Source: an uncultured Spartobacteria bacterium (GTDB lineage: Bacteria > Verrucomicrobiota > Verrucomicrobiia > Chthoniobacterales > Terrimicrobiaceae). Taken from it: a stretch of DNA of 21,859 nucleotides. Position 1 is the first letter of the stretch, and each line of letters starts with the position of its first letter. The notes beneath the pieces were generated by a model. The model had not been told where the DNA came from, did not search any database, and saw only the letters and a list, made by a program, of their open reading frames with translations. Positions 14,880 through 21,736 of this stretch are shown here, piece after piece. Where the stretch lies: assembly GCA_937960895.1 (NCBI GenBank), contig CALCJD010000120.1:1-21859 (forward strand). The letters run 5' to 3'. A program made the position numbers and the translations under genes.

Positions 14880-17180
14880 ATGAACTCATCGTCTAAATTC
14901 CTCCTTTTGAGTGCCTTTCTCGCTGCAACGGGCTCTCTTTCCGCGCAGGTCACCGGATTTAACGGAACCGGTGCGGGTCCGTACGATTATCTGGATGGGG
15001 AGAACTGGGTGAATGAGGATATCAATGGGATCTGGGATTCCTCGCTGACGATCACCTCGGAGCAAACCGCGATGTTTGGCGAAGACACGATTCTGACCAC
15101 AGGGTGGAGCTTCCTTTATACGGGCAATTTTGATGTGACACTCCGTGGCCAAGGCGGGGATCGCGCGGTGACTTTGGGAGGTGACATTTTCGTGAGTCCG
15201 GTCAGCAATCGGACGATTAGTATCGGCAGCAATGCCGCCGATCAGGCGCTGAACATTGATCTTGGTGGGAATCGGGTATTCACAGTGGCTTCGTCGAAAA
15301 CTCTCGCGATTTGGAACACCATTTCCGGCGGGGATTTGATCATTTCCGGTACCAGTCCGTCCGGTGGTGGGGGGACGGTGCGGTTCAATCGGGCAACAGG
15401 CAATGCGGCCAATTCCCATATTACGGTGCGTCAGAACGCGACATTGCAATTTGACAACAGCACCAATGGAAATGTGGGAGCTGTTCGCGCCGAGAGCGTG
15501 ACGCTGGTATCCGGCGGCAAACTTTCGGTGCGCGGCAATAATGTTAACACGGTGGAGACGATTACCGGAGCGCTGGTCACCGACGGAGGGGGAGCTCGTC
15601 CGGCTTGGTCCGGTAACAATTACCACAGCGTGACCCTCGATGCCGGCTCGGCAAACACCCTTTTGACGATCGGCAGTCTGGAGCGGAAAAACAAAGGGAC
15701 TCTGCTGGTTCGTGGCGACAATCTCGGGGTGAATCCCATTGCTTCCGCGGTGGGGGGAAGCAGCAATATTCAGATTCTCGGTTCTGCTCCGGAGATGATC
15801 GGTGGAGGTGGAGCCGCGGGAACCACCAATATCAGCATCATACCCTGGTTGGTGGGGGGGCTGACCATCAGTGACTCTGGAAGTACCTTTGTTACCTACA
15901 CTGCGGAAAATGGTCTCCGTCCCTTGAGCTATACTGAGTTCGCCAATTCCTTTGACGGGGATCCGACCAACAACGTTCGTATCACGGCCACTTCCGATAC
16001 GGTGATTGATGGAAATGCGACGGTAAATTCCCTGATCCTTGCGGGAGCTGGGGGATCCATTTCCGGCACGGGAACACTCACGGTTACCAGCGGGGCGGTT
16101 CTGTTCACTCGAACCACGGGGAGCAACAGCGATATCAATGTGAATCTCGATTTCGGTTCAAGCGAGGGAATCATCGGATACTTGCGCGGAAACATGATCA
16201 ATGGAGCCATTGCTGGAACCGGGGGACTCACCATTCATGGGAATCGAAACGATGAAAACCTGGTGTTCAACAATGGAGCCAGCACCTACACCGGTGACAC
16301 GACTATTCTGGCCAGCGTCATGGTTGTGAGCGGGTTTCTTCCCCATGGGGATCGCACCGGTGACGTCTATGTCTATGGGAATCTTCGGTTGAATGCCGGG
16401 GGATACAATGGAACCATCAATGGACTGTGGGGAAACGGGGTGGTGACTTATGGAAATTCGGGCAAATCATCCTTGGAAATCGGCGATAACGACGCCACGA
16501 GCACGTTTGAAGGTTCCATCAATACCAACAATAATTTCACTCTGAAGAAAATCGGTGCCGGTACCCTGACCTTGAGCGGAAACAACTCCGTGCAGGGAAC
16601 GATGGAAGTGAATGCCGGAACACTTCTCATCAACGGGACCTTGGGAGGTGGCGGTGCTGTCCAAGTCAACGCAGGCACTCTCGGCGGAGCCGGGGATGGT
16701 GTGATGACCGGCGTCATTGTTGGAACAACGACCCTCGCGGCCGGCGCGAAACTTTCCCCCGGGACGATGGAGGGGGGAGCCGGCAATCTGACCTTTCTGA
16801 ACGGACTTAACCTTTCGGCTTCGAGCAACGACACCGGAGCCTATGTTTTCAATCTGAACGGTGTGGAATCCAGCGACCGGATCACGCTGACCAGCCTCAG
16901 CGAAGGAGCTTTGAATGTCGGGGTTCTTGATGCGGAGGATTTCACCTTTGTCCTTGGTGCCGGTTTCGGTGCGGGGATCTACGTGCTCTTTGATGCCAGT
17001 TCGACCATCGCCGGATCCATCGGCAACGCTTTTGTGGATTTCGGGGGGGGCATCACCGGAACCCTTTCCATTGATACCGTCAATCACGATGTACTGTTGA
17101 CGGTGGTTCCTGAGCCTTCCGCCGCGATGCTGGCGGTTCTCGGTCTGGCCGGGCTCGGCGCTTTCCGCCGTCGGCGATAA
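14880..17180 (+). CDS. Large PEP-CTERM surface protein with autotransporter-type beta-strand repeats
   Basis: A 766-residue protein. The signal peptide is MNSSSKFLLLSAFLAATGSLSA. The body is a Gly/Asn/Thr-rich parallel beta-helix with autotransporter-associated repeats; the clearest unit is KKIGAGTLTLSGNNSVQGTM followed by EVNAGTLLINGTLGGGG (around residues 555-595), with others such as YTGDTTI earlier. There is no C-terminal autotransporter barrel. The protein instead ends in a PEP-CTERM signal, VPEPSAAMLAVLGLAGLGAF followed by RRRR, so surface attachment would depend on an exosortase-type system encoded elsewhere. Codons use A/T at third positions visibly more often than neighbours, common for repeat-rich surface proteins. 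It follows the cassette by 90 bases and may be an adhesin or matrix protein displayed with it. Confidence 0.9.
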   Translation: MNSSSKFLLLSAFLAATGSLSAQVTGFNGTGAGPYDYLDGENWVNEDINGIWDSSLTITSEQTAMFGEDTILTTGWSFLYTGNFDVTLRGQGGDRAVTLGGDIFVSPVSNRTISIGSNAADQALNIDLGGNRVFTVASSKTLAIWNTISGGDLIISGTSPSGGGGTVRFNRATGNAANSHITVRQNATLQFDNSTNGNVGAVRAESVTLVSGGKLSVRGNNVNTVETITGALVTDGGGARPAWSGNNYHSVTLDAGSANTLLTIGSLERKNKGTLLVRGDNLGVNPIASAVGGSSNIQILGSAPEMIGGGGAAGTTNISIIPWLVGGLTISDSGSTFVTYTAENGLRPLSYTEFANSFDGDPTNNVRITATSDTVIDGNATVNSLILAGAGGSISGTGTLTVTSGAVLFTRTTGSNSDINVNLDFGSSEGIIGYLRGNMINGAIAGTGGLTIHGNRNDENLVFNNGASTYTGDTTILASVMVVSGFLPHGDRTGDVYVYGNLRLNAGGYNGTINGLWGNGVVTYGNSGKSSLEIGDNDATSTFEGSINTNNNFTLKKIGAGTLTLSGNNSVQGTMEVNAGTLLINGTLGGGGAVQVNAGTLGGAGDGVMTGVIVGTTTLAAGAKLSPGTMEGGAGNLTFLNGLNLSASSNDTGAYVFNLNGVESSDRITLTSLSEGALNVGVLDAEDFTFVLGAGFGAGIYVLFDASSTIAGSIGNAFVDFGGGITGTLSIDTVNHDVLLTVVPEPSAAMLAVLGLAGLGAFRRRR

Positions 17181-17184
17181 TCTT

Positions 17185-17691
17185 ATGCGCGGTTTTCTTG
17201 CAGTTCTGCTGGTGGGAATGTCCGGGGCCGTGGCCCAGGAAATCTCCAACCCCGGTTTCGAACAGGACTTCACGGACTGGGCGGTGCGGCGGGACCACAA
17301 CATGAGTTGGGTCACGGAGGAGGCCGCCCGCACGGGGAAGGCCGGCCTTCGCATCACCGACGATAATCCCGAGGCGGGAAGCGGGTTGTTTTCCCTGCCG
17401 GTGGGGGTGACTCCGGGAACGAAATATGAATTGAGCTGTTGGGCGCGGGGTGTCTCCGGCTCGGGCAAGGTGGGCGTTTATCTCCGTTTCCTCAACGAGA
17501 AGGAGAAGCTGGTCAAAAAGGAAAAGTATGTCGCCATACCGTGCGATGCCAGGGAATGGAAACGTTACGCCGTGACGGACACGGCTCCGGAAGGGGCAGT
17601 GCTGGCCCAGGTCTGGATTCATTCCTTCGCGAAGGACACGCCGGTGCTGGATATCGATGACATCGAACTCCAGGCGCTGCCCGCCGAGTGA
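17185..17691 (+). CDS. Secreted single-domain carbohydrate-binding-like protein
   Basis: A 168-residue protein with a signal peptide (MRGFLAVLLVGMSGAVAQ) and one beta-sandwich domain. That domain starts NPGFEQDFTDW and ends LDIDDIELQ, the layout of CBM4/9/22-type carbohydrate-binding modules. The Arg-Thr-Gly-Lys-Ala-Gly-Leu-Arg-Ile block and GTKYELSCWARG are typical of that fold. It has no catalytic domain. It starts four bases after the stop of the repeat protein and 28 bases before the clan GH-A gene, so it is probably part of one transcript. It resembles in plan the two modules of the GH5 enzyme at 3697-5934. Its ligand is unknown; the context suggests a mannose- or hexose-containing polymer. 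Confidence 0.8.
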   Translation: MRGFLAVLLVGMSGAVAQEISNPGFEQDFTDWAVRRDHNMSWVTEEAARTGKAGLRITDDNPEAGSGLFSLPVGVTPGTKYELSCWARGVSGSGKVGVYLRFLNEKEKLVKKEKYVAIPCDAREWKRYAVTDTAPEGAVLAQVWIHSFAKDTPVLDIDDIELQALPAE

Positions 17692-17719
17692 CCGAAGTTT
17701 CGTCATCGTTCCCTATTCC

Positions 17720-18775
17720 ATGTCATTCCGAAACGAAAACGAATTCATGCTGGGCATTGCCGCCCGGCTTCCCGAACTCACCGACCGCGATCTCTTCCTC
17801 ATGAAGGAGGCGGGCACCGGGTGGTTGCGATGCGGGGATGTGCATTTTGACGCCCGGGCCTTCATCCGCGGCGAACCGCAGGGGCAGGGATTTCAGGAGG
17901 CGAAAAGACGCATTGAACGGTTCCGGTCCGAGGGATTCCGGATCATGGGCCTGACCCCGACCCCGCGGGATCTCAAGGACCACCTGGGCAGGCAGGGGAC
18001 GCCGGAGTATTTCGAAAATTATCGCAGGATCTGCGCGTTCATCGCGGGCGAGTTCAAGGGTCTCATCGACTGGTGGCAGGTGGGCAATGAGCTCGACATC
18101 TGGATCTTTCGCGAGCAGCTCTCGCTGGCGCAAAGCGGGGAGTTTCTCAAGCAGGGCATCCGTGGCGTCAAGGAGGCGGCGCCCGAAGCGAAAACCGGCA
18201 TCAACATCACGCTGTTTCCGTCGCTGCCGGGCGAGGTGGACGGCAACACCGAGGCCCACGAAGGGGTGACCATCGCCCGGGATGTTTACGGGGATCCGGA
18301 GGTTCCCGTGGACTACGCCGGCATCGACAGTTATCCGGGCACCTGGCGGAAGGGTGGCCCCGACAGTTGGGACGAATACCTGGAGGGATTTTATGCCCTC
18401 ACCGGCAAGCCGATCATTGTGCAGGAGTTCGGCTACTCCGGCGCCGGCGAGATGATGACGCCCGAGGAGGCCGCCAGCGGAGCCTATCCCTGCGAACTCA
18501 AAAAATGGCGCTTCGGCTGGCGGGAGGGACACACGCCGGAGGTTCAGTCGGAATACATCCGTGAGGCGTTCAAAATCTTTGCATCGAAACCCTATGTGCT
18601 CGGGGCCACCTACTACAACTGGCGGGATGCCCGGAAGTGCTGGCAGTGCCTCGATCCCGATTGTCCCGCGGAGACCGCCTGGGGATTGCTCGACCGTGAG
18701 GGGGAACCCAAGGCGAGCTATTTCGGGTTCAAGAACGCGGTGGCGGAGATCTTTGGCAATCCCGCCTGCGTGTAG
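17720..18775 (+). CDS. Clan GH-A (TIM-barrel) glycoside hydrolase, family not resolved
   Basis: A 351-residue protein from ATG 17720. The open frame extends to 17657, but that overlaps the upstream gene and adds no recognisable sequence. It looks like a complete (beta/alpha)8 glycosidase: LRCGDVHFD on an early strand, acid/base candidate Asn123-Glu124 in WWQVGNELDIW, DYAGIDSYPGTW, nucleophile candidate Glu236 in IIVQEFGYS and a late YYNWRDARKCW. The NE pair plus a second Glu about 110 residues later is the clan GH-A pattern (GH5, GH39, GH53, GH113 and others). There is no signal peptide, so it probably acts in the cytoplasm on oligosaccharides. Two Cys close together (KCWQCLDPDC) near the end could bind metal or form a disulfide. 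A terminator-like hairpin follows. Confidence 0.82.
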   Translation: MSFRNENEFMLGIAARLPELTDRDLFLMKEAGTGWLRCGDVHFDARAFIRGEPQGQGFQEAKRRIERFRSEGFRIMGLTPTPRDLKDHLGRQGTPEYFENYRRICAFIAGEFKGLIDWWQVGNELDIWIFREQLSLAQSGEFLKQGIRGVKEAAPEAKTGINITLFPSLPGEVDGNTEAHEGVTIARDVYGDPEVPVDYAGIDSYPGTWRKGGPDSWDEYLEGFYALTGKPIIVQEFGYSGAGEMMTPEEAASGAYPCELKKWRFGWREGHTPEVQSEYIREAFKIFASKPYVLGATYYNWRDARKCWQCLDPDCPAETAWGLLDREGEPKASYFGFKNAVAEIFGNPACV

Positions 18776-18795
18776 GAACCGGGGCAGCTTCGCTC

Positions 18796-18817
18796 CCGGC
18801 CGGACGGCCGGCATTTT
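18796..18817 (+). terminator. Likely intrinsic terminator after the clan GH-A gene
   Basis: CCGGCC (18796-18801) and GGCCGG (18806-18811) form a perfect GC-only 6-bp stem with a GGAC loop, followed by CATTTT. It starts 20 bases after the stop at 18773-18775. An overlapping alternative stem (18779-18783 with 18795-18799) could compete with it. The T-tract is short. Confidence 0.5.
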
Positions 18818-18856
18818 CCCGTTGAACCCGCTTTTGCCTTTATGACGGACGAAAGA

Positions 18857-18868
18857 GCGTTAAAACGC
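18857..18868. promoter_or_regulatory. Small inverted repeat GCGTT-AA-AACGC before the GH130 gene
   Basis: Five-base arms with a two-base centre, 11 bases before the GH130 start, in the locally AT-rich end of a gap that follows a terminator-like hairpin. The size and position would suit a repressor site, but no second copy was found in the window. Confidence 0.25.
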
Positions 18869-18879
18869 ACGTTCATTCC

Positions 18880-19863
18880 ATGATTACCCGCCACGCATCC
18901 AATCCCATCCTGCAAGCTTCCGACATCCCGTATGACGCCTCTTTGATTTTTAATGCCGGCGTCACCAAGTACGAGGGCCGTTATGTGATGGTCTTTCGCA
19001 ATGATTACGGCAGCACGGAGGAGGACTGGCGTCCGTTCAAGGAGGGGCGCGCCCCGCATCCCCCCCGGCTCCGCACCGCTCTCGGACTGGCTTTCAGCGA
19101 CGACGGCATCAAATGGAAGGTCGAGCCGCAGCCGTGCTGGCAGGTCAATGATGAGGAAATTCTCCGTGTGTATGATCCCCGCCTCACCGTGATCGACGGG
19201 GTGGTCCACCTTTGTTTTGCGATGGACACCCGCCACGGGGTTCGCGGCGGCATCGCCCGGACGGAGGATTTTTCCCGCTTCGAGATTCTGTCGCTCAGCG
19301 TTCCCGACAACCGCAACATGGTGCTTTTTCCGGAGAAGATCGGCGGAAGGTATTTTCGCCTCGAGCGCCCGTTTCCGGTTTACAGCCGCGGACGGGACCG
19401 CTTCGACACCTGGTCGGGATGGTCGCCGGACCTGAAACATTGGGGCGGCCACGAATTGGTGCTTCCCGTGGAGGCGGTGCCCTTTGCCAATGACAAGACC
19501 GGACCGGCAGCCCCGCCGGTGAAAACCCCGAAGGGATGGCTGACCACGTTCCACGCCGTCTGGCGCGACGACTCCGTCAACTACGGGGGCTGGGAGCCCG
19601 CCTGGCACAAAAAATATTATGGAGGCATCATGCTCCTCGATCTGGAAAATCCTTCCAAGGTCATCGGGCTTTGCCGCGAACCGCTCCTGGCGCCCGAGAC
19701 CGACTATGAACGCAAGGGATTCCGCAACGATGTCATCTTTCCCGGCGGCATGATTCTCGAGGATTCCGGAGAGGTGAAAATTTATTACGGCAGCGCCGAC
19801 ACCGTGGAGGCCCTGGCCACGGCGCACGTCGACGATTTGCTGGCGCTTTGCGCACCGGTGTAG
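18880..19863 (+). CDS. GH130 beta-mannoside phosphorylase or beta-mannosidase
   Basis: A 327-residue protein with the five-bladed beta-propeller signatures of glycoside hydrolase family 130: NPIL near the start, FNAGVTKYEGRYVMVFRND, SDDGIKW, RVYDPRLTVIDG with the likely catalytic Asp99, then PDNRNMVLFPEKIGGRYFRL followed by ERP, GPAAPPVKTPKGWLTTFHAV, YYGGIMLLDLENPSKVIG and the closing FPGGMILEDSGEVKIYYGSAD. Family members cleave beta-mannosyl bonds, mostly by phosphorolysis to mannose 1-phosphate; some subfamilies are hydrolases. The Arg of RLERP and the His of FHAV fit phosphate-binding positions and favour a phosphorylase, though this needs alignment. There is no signal peptide; it is cytoplasmic. 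With GH125 it gives the locus both alpha- and beta-mannoside activities. Confidence 0.92.
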   Translation: MITRHASNPILQASDIPYDASLIFNAGVTKYEGRYVMVFRNDYGSTEEDWRPFKEGRAPHPPRLRTALGLAFSDDGIKWKVEPQPCWQVNDEEILRVYDPRLTVIDGVVHLCFAMDTRHGVRGGIARTEDFSRFEILSLSVPDNRNMVLFPEKIGGRYFRLERPFPVYSRGRDRFDTWSGWSPDLKHWGGHELVLPVEAVPFANDKTGPAAPPVKTPKGWLTTFHAVWRDDSVNYGGWEPAWHKKYYGGIMLLDLENPSKVIGLCREPLLAPETDYERKGFRNDVIFPGGMILEDSGEVKIYYGSADTVEALATAHVDDLLALCAPV

Positions 19864-19883
19864 GCTGTCGCGCCTGTCCCCGA

Positions 19884-20390
19884 ATGAATGCTCCCCCCTT
19901 TGGAGAAGGCGCCTTCCAATTGCTGAGGGAATCGTGGACCCGGGAATCCCTGCGCGAGATTTTGTCCCGTCATCCCGCCCGCCCCTTGCTGCCGCGCGTG
20001 GGGAGCGAGGCGTGGTGCGTGGCTGCCCAAACCATTTGTCCAAAAACTTGTCGCCCCCTGCGGGCGCTCGCCGAAGTGAATGGAACGAACCGCTTCCGGT
20101 TCTGACCGATGAGTTGTATGCGGACTTCGCCCCACGGGGGTGGGGCTCAATTTCGAACGGGTTTATTTTAAGCGCCGCCGCCGGTTGGCACGCGCCGCCA
20201 TCAGCCTCCTGTTGGCGGAGGAGGATGATCCCTGGAATCCGCGTTTCGCCGGGACGGAGATTTGTACTTGTCGCAGTCCTCCGGCCAGGACGCCCGGGTG
20301 CATCGCTTGCGATTCCGCCCGGAATTGAATTCGTCGCCCGGCTGGAGCTCGTCATTTCCGCCGACAGGCAATGACCTCAATCGAGAACCC
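19884..20390 (+). pseudogene. Frame-shifted remnant, probably of a heparinase II/III-like protein
   Basis: No single frame is convincing here, but pieces of one protein appear in successive frames: MNAPPFGEGAFQLLRESW...ESLREILSRHP...SEAW (from 19884), FVQKLVA (about 20035-20055), LRALAEV (20058-20078), WNEPLPVLTDELYADF (20081-20128) and GLNFERVYFKRRRRLARAAI plus SLLLAEEDDPWNPRFA (20140-about 20256). In that order they resemble, from memory, the N-terminal region of heparinase II/III-like proteins, where an EALR...W segment is followed by LP..LY.EF..NG.R..FE...F.RR..L. Similarity fades after 20256 and the catalytic part is missing, so at least four frame changes and a truncation are implied. 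Sequencing error is a less likely explanation given their number. The gene follows GH130 closely. The family assignment is tentative; the brokenness is more secure. Confidence 0.45.
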
Positions 20391-20467
20391 TGGGGTGGTC
20401 GGGCGCGGTTGGATTGACGGGGCGTGGCTTCAGGGAAGCGGGCGCCGCCGGGCTCCGCAGACGCGAT

Positions 20468-20944
20468 TCAGGGAATCGTGTCCCAGATTGGCTTCATCGC
20501 CTGATCGTCGATGAACCGCTGTTGCAGACGGGGTTCGTGCTGAATGGCCCGGAAGGCCCACTGGCGGGCATCGTCCAGACGTCCGGAAAGGCTGGCGCAT
20601 GTGGCCAGCGCATACCAGATCGGCCCATTGTCCGGATGCAGGTCGCACGCGGTGGTGAGAATGGACTCGGCGGCGTCCAACGATCCGAGCTGCCGCGCGC
20701 AGGCCGCGCTGGCCAGCCAATACAGCGGACGGGTCGGGTATTCGGTGACAAGGTATCGGGTCACCAGGGCGGCCGCCTTCCATTTTCCCCGCGCCGCAAA
20801 AATCTGGTATTTCAAAAACAGGACCGCTTCCTGTCGTCGATTGGGAGCTTCAATGGCGCGGAGCTCCTTCAGAGCTTCGTCAAACATGTGGAGTTCCGCG
20901 AATCCTTCCGCGCAAACCAGACGATCTTCCCATCTCATACCCAT
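20468..20944 (-). CDS. Tetratricopeptide-repeat (TPR) protein
   Basis: A 158-residue protein made of TPR-like helix pairs. The clearest units are FAARGKWKAAALVTRYLVTE with YPTRPLYWLASAACARQLGS, then LDAAESILTTACDLHPDNGP and IWYALATCASLSGRLDDARQ with WAFRAIQHEP. No signal peptide or membrane helix is seen, so it is probably a cytoplasmic scaffold or adaptor. Such short TPR proteins are common in Verrucomicrobia and have no single function. It stands alone on the minus strand between the broken gene and the membrane-protein operon. The start is ATG 20944; ATG 20938 (two codons later) is equally possible. A small hairpin (arms 20464-20469 and 20473-20478) spans the stop codon. Confidence 0.8.
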   Translation of the reverse strand: MGMRWEDRLVCAEGFAELHMFDEALKELRAIEAPNRRQEAVLFLKYQIFAARGKWKAAALVTRYLVTEYPTRPLYWLASAACARQLGSLDAAESILTTACDLHPDNGPIWYALATCASLSGRLDDARQWAFRAIQHEPRLQQRFIDDQAMKPIWDTIP

Positions 20945-21337
20945 AGCGATAACACGCGTCTTCGAGCGCCGAATTCAGGTTTTTCCTGAGGAGGCTCCCC
21001 GTTTTCTCTGAGGGTGTCCAAGGCGTTCTTTGAGCCTCAGAATGGATGGGATTTATGGAAGTTACTCTCTATGAATGGGATCTCTTGTTGGGGCTTCGGT
21101 CAGGAGTCCGGGGCAGGAATCCGTCGGCCTCAAACAGGGCCTGTTTTCCCCTTCCGGGACCGGCGGATGGGTTTGGAAAACCCGAAGGGTGTCTTCCGGT
21201 GAACTGAAACAGCCGGTAAACGAATCTAAGAGCGTTCTTATTTTTGGATGGGTCCGTGTGAAGCGGATCCAACCGCCTTTGCCGAGGGCGGCCGGGAGGG
21301 GGAAACTTTGGGCTTTCTCGTTCCCGGATCGACGGGT
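20945..21337. other. Intergenic region without a convincing gene
   Basis: The reading frames here are short or have atypical composition, and none has a recognisable domain. Both flanking genes point away from it, so it should hold two divergent promoters, but no clear -35/-10 pair was found. Two structures are visible: inverted arms TCTGAGG and CCTCAGA (21007-21013 and 21035-21041), and TAAGA-GCGT-TCTTA followed by five T (21227-21245), which looks like a weak plus-strand terminator with no gene before it. Confidence 0.5.
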
Positions 21338-21736
21338 ATGGCTCAGGAAATGCCCGGTCGCAGCAACTTCCTTCGTCTTGGCGCGGCCCTGCTGGTTTTG
21401 ATCGGGTCGGCTGCGGCCGTGGGCTGGCTCTTGTTCGTGCGGGCCACGAATCCCTTTCGAACCGCCTCCCCCTTTGATGTCGCCGCCTATTCGTCCGGTG
21501 CCCGTGGACTGAGTGGAAATACCTGCACGCTGGAGGGAGAAATTCTCGCCCTGCTCGCCTGGGCTCCGTCGGGCCGACTTGTTTCCGTGAGCATCGGGGA
21601 CGGTCGCACGGCGGTGCCTGTTCTTGTTCCAAGCGAATATCATGACGTCGATCTCCCACAGGGTCTTAGGTTTCGCTTTCTTCTTCAGGTCGATGACCAG
21701 GGAATTCTTCGTGTCAAACAACTGAGTCCCTCATGA
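21338..21736 (+). CDS. Small membrane-anchored protein, function unknown
   Basis: A 132-residue protein from ATG 21338. The open frame begins at 21248, but the extra 30 residues look non-coding and would precede the membrane segment without adding a domain. A single N-terminal transmembrane helix (FLRLGAALLVLIGSAAAVGW) is followed by a soluble domain of about 95 residues that appears beta-rich: CTLEGEILALLAWAPSGRLV, SIGDGRTAVPVLVP and LRFRFLLQVDDQGILRVKQL. The soluble part has the look of a small OB-like barrel, but this is only an impression. The domain should lie in the periplasm. Its stop overlaps the next start (ATGA at 21733-21736), so the two proteins are probably made together and act together. 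Confidence 0.7.
   Translation: MAQEMPGRSNFLRLGAALLVLIGSAAAVGWLLFVRATNPFRTASPFDVAAYSSGARGLSGNTCTLEGEILALLAWAPSGRLVSVSIGDGRTAVPVLVPSEYHDVDLPQGLRFRFLLQVDDQGILRVKQLSPS

Noticed and set aside
19934..20374. 146-codon plus-strand frame after GH130 as an intact gene
   Set aside because: Only its middle (ELYADF region) looks protein-like; before and after, the better-looking peptides lie in other frames, which fits a pseudogene.
21062..21721. 219-codon minus-strand open frame near the right end
   Set aside because: It is antisense to the small membrane protein gene, which has a clear membrane helix and an ATGA overlap with the next gene; the minus translation is low-complexity and polar.
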